Of a DNA stretch of 64,000 bases, positions 62,813-64,000 are shown one piece after another. Numbering within the stretch: position 1 is the stretch's first letter; each line of letters starts with the position of its first letter. The DNA is taken from the NCBI GenBank assembly GCA_947494335.1, contig CANLUT010000001.1, forward strand, positions 186,001 to 250,000, written 5' to 3'. The notes below the pieces were generated by a model. That model saw only the letters and a program-made list of their open reading frames with translations. It made no database searches and was not told the origin of the DNA. A program made the translations under genes and the position numbers. Source of the stretch: Oligoflexales bacterium. GTDB taxonomy: Bacteria; Bdellovibrionota_B; Oligoflexia; Oligoflexales; RGVZ01.

Positions 62813-64000
62813 ATGTCTAACTACTCTAAGGCGCACGAGGATGCGATCTCGCGGAACGCTAATGCCTTTATTGGGATGATGAAAGGCCTTTGTCAGCCAC
62901 TGCGAATACTGTGGAGGTCGATTCGGTGTGGCGCTTTGCCAGTTTCACAATGCTTATTGGTAGGATCTTTGGCTCTGTTATTTGTTAGGTTCAAGTTAGA
63001 TGTCGCGATGTTCAAAAAACTTCACCTCATGATGTTTTACCCAACGAATGGTTGGTTTCGCATTGGGTATCTAACTGGAGTTGGTCTGTCGGGAGTGGCA
63101 GTCTGGACAATTTATGCCACTGGTATGCATAACGGGCTCAGGCGGCGTATCACCGAAGCATTAGAGACATCTGGCCTTAAGAATCGACTCGGTAATTGTC
63201 CACGCGTAGTTGGTGAGTGGCCTATTGATGAGACAATTCGGAAACTCAGGCTTACCAACGCCAGTTTGCCTTATGCTGACTTTGTTAGAGCAAGAAGTGG
63301 ACTTGAATCAGGTTTAAAAATCTACATCGATGAGATTCGCGAAATTCGAGAACAGGGTTTGATTGATATCATTTATGCCAAAACCCCGATTCCGTCATTG
63401 GTCGAGTGGGACAAGGAATGGATCAATAAATCGGGGCTGGTGGTCGGAGAGACTCGGTCGAAACTTATTAAGACTAATTTTACTGAAACTCCTCATCTAC
63501 TGGTTGCTGGTCAAACAGGTGGCGGTAAGTCGACATTCCTGCGCCAGATTATCACAGCCCAATATTTGAAAGACTCCGAATCCAATTTCACTTTAATAGA
63601 TCTCAAGGGTGGATTGGAGTTTCAAATGTTTCAGGATCTGGAGCGAATAAATGTGCTGCCTGATTTGAGATCAGCATCAATTGAACTGGCGAAGTTCTCC
63701 GTCACAGTTAAAACTAGAATGGCCCTACTTAAGCGGGAGAAGCACAAAGACCGTGACTCTTATTTGGCGCAGTGTCGGGCTAAAAAGTTAAAACCCGATT
63801 CGGCCATTACGTCTCGAATAATTATTGTCATTGATGAGGCTGCAGAAATGTTTCTTGCAGGAAGCCACTCTTCTGCAAGAGATATTCAAAAAGCGAGGGA
63901 AATCATAAGTCAAATTGCTAGACAGGGCCGAGCCGTAGGTATGCATCTGATTATTGCGACACAGCGTCCCGATAGCAAAGCCCTCGATCCCCAAGTGAAG
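62813..64000 (+). CDS. FtsK/SpoIIIE-type DNA translocase (partial, runs off window)
   Basis: The frame starts ATG 62813, immediately after the virB10 stop, and stays open to the window edge (396 codons). Two hydrophobic segments come first (LLVGSLALLFVRF and IGYLTGVGLSGVAVWTIYA), then Walker A VAGQTGGGKSTFL near residue 235, IDLKGG, Walker B IIIVIDEAAEMF and GRAVGMHLIIATQRPD, the FtsK pattern. It probably acts as the coupling ATPase feeding DNA to the secretion channel, in place of a VirD4/TraG protein. The C-terminus is outside the window. Confidence 0.85.
   Translation, partial: MSNYSKAHEDAISRNANAFIGMMKGLCQPLRILWRSIRCGALPVSQCLLVGSLALLFVRFKLDVAMFKKLHLMMFYPTNGWFRIGYLTGVGLSGVAVWTIYATGMHNGLRRRITEALETSGLKNRLGNCPRVVGEWPIDETIRKLRLTNASLPYADFVRARSGLESGLKIYIDEIREIREQGLIDIIYAKTPIPSLVEWDKEWINKSGLVVGETRSKLIKTNFTETPHLLVAGQTGGGKSTFLRQIITAQYLKDSESNFTLIDLKGGLEFQMFQDLERINVLPDLRSASIELAKFSVTVKTRMALLKREKHKDRDSYLAQCRAKKLKPDSAITSRIIIVIDEAAEMFLAGSHSSARDIQKAREIISQIARQGRAVGMHLIIATQRPDSKALDPQVK

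Larger units (their letters stand above)
37665..64000 (+). mobile_element. left part of a putative integrative conjugative element
   Basis: Everything right of tRNA-Asp differs from the housekeeping genes to the left. It has a restriction-like cassette, a HEPN-like gene, a sensory operon, many tiny ORFs and a conjugative type IV secretion operon with an FtsK-type ATPase. A tRNA 3' end is the classic integration site for tyrosine integrases. No integrase, relaxase or right end is in the window, so the boundary rests on gene content and the tRNA only. An integrated plasmid is an alternative. Confidence 0.65.

Overview
The window comes from a Gram-negative, aerobic, respiring bacterium. It has a type II secretion system (T2SS), outer-membrane barrels, lipoproteins and a caa3-type cytochrome oxidase. 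A two-domain PilM/PilN-like GspL, frequent GTG/TTG starts and moderate GC suggest the old delta-proteobacterial grade, perhaps Bdellovibrionota/Oligoflexia. That placement is inference; no rRNA or taxonomic marker is present.

Region 1 (1-15200, +) is a compact T2SS operon: two tandem gspC genes, then gspD, E, F, G, H, I, J, K, L, M and N. Region 2 (15200-20900, +) holds a small helical protein, a glycosyltransferase fused to TPR repeats, an unknown protein and a soluble lytic transglycosylase. Region 3 (20900-25700, -) is a tight operon dsbD - patatin phospholipase - sfsA - maiA-like. A lone rplX (+) and a fatty-acid desaturase (-) follow, separated by a bidirectional terminator. Region 4 (27365-32026, -) reads DUF983 protein - dihaem peroxidase - outer-membrane protein - zinc metalloprotease lipoprotein - outer-membrane protein. 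Region 5 (32143-37632, +) carries a YtkA-like protein, coxB (with fused cytochrome c), coxA, coxC, coxD and ctaG.

Region 6 begins at an intact tRNA-Asp (37665-37741) and runs off the right edge. It looks like the left part of an integrative conjugative element (ICE). It holds a HEPN-like protein and, on the minus strand, a three-gene restriction-like cassette: MmeI-like methyltransferase with a candidate nuclease motif, SF2 helicase and GIY-YIG nuclease. Next come a sensory operon (lipocalin-like protein, periplasmic binding protein, histidine kinase, NtrC-type regulator), a large lipoprotein, a string of very small ORFs, and a type IV secretion operon (VirB2, B3, B4, B5, B6, B8, B9, B10-like) ending in an FtsK-type ATPase cut by the window edge. 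A zinc-ribbon-repeat/nuclease gene with a decayed 3' end sits inside the secretion operon.

The most interesting signal is a repeated TGAGACT motif. It forms a perfect palindrome upstream of the sensory operon and a dense cluster 70-115 bp upstream of a sigma54-like promoter in front of the conjugation genes. Because the element also encodes an NtrC-family sigma54 activator with its own kinase and binding protein, the layout suggests that conjugation is switched on by an external ligand. The restriction-like cassette is the second candidate system.
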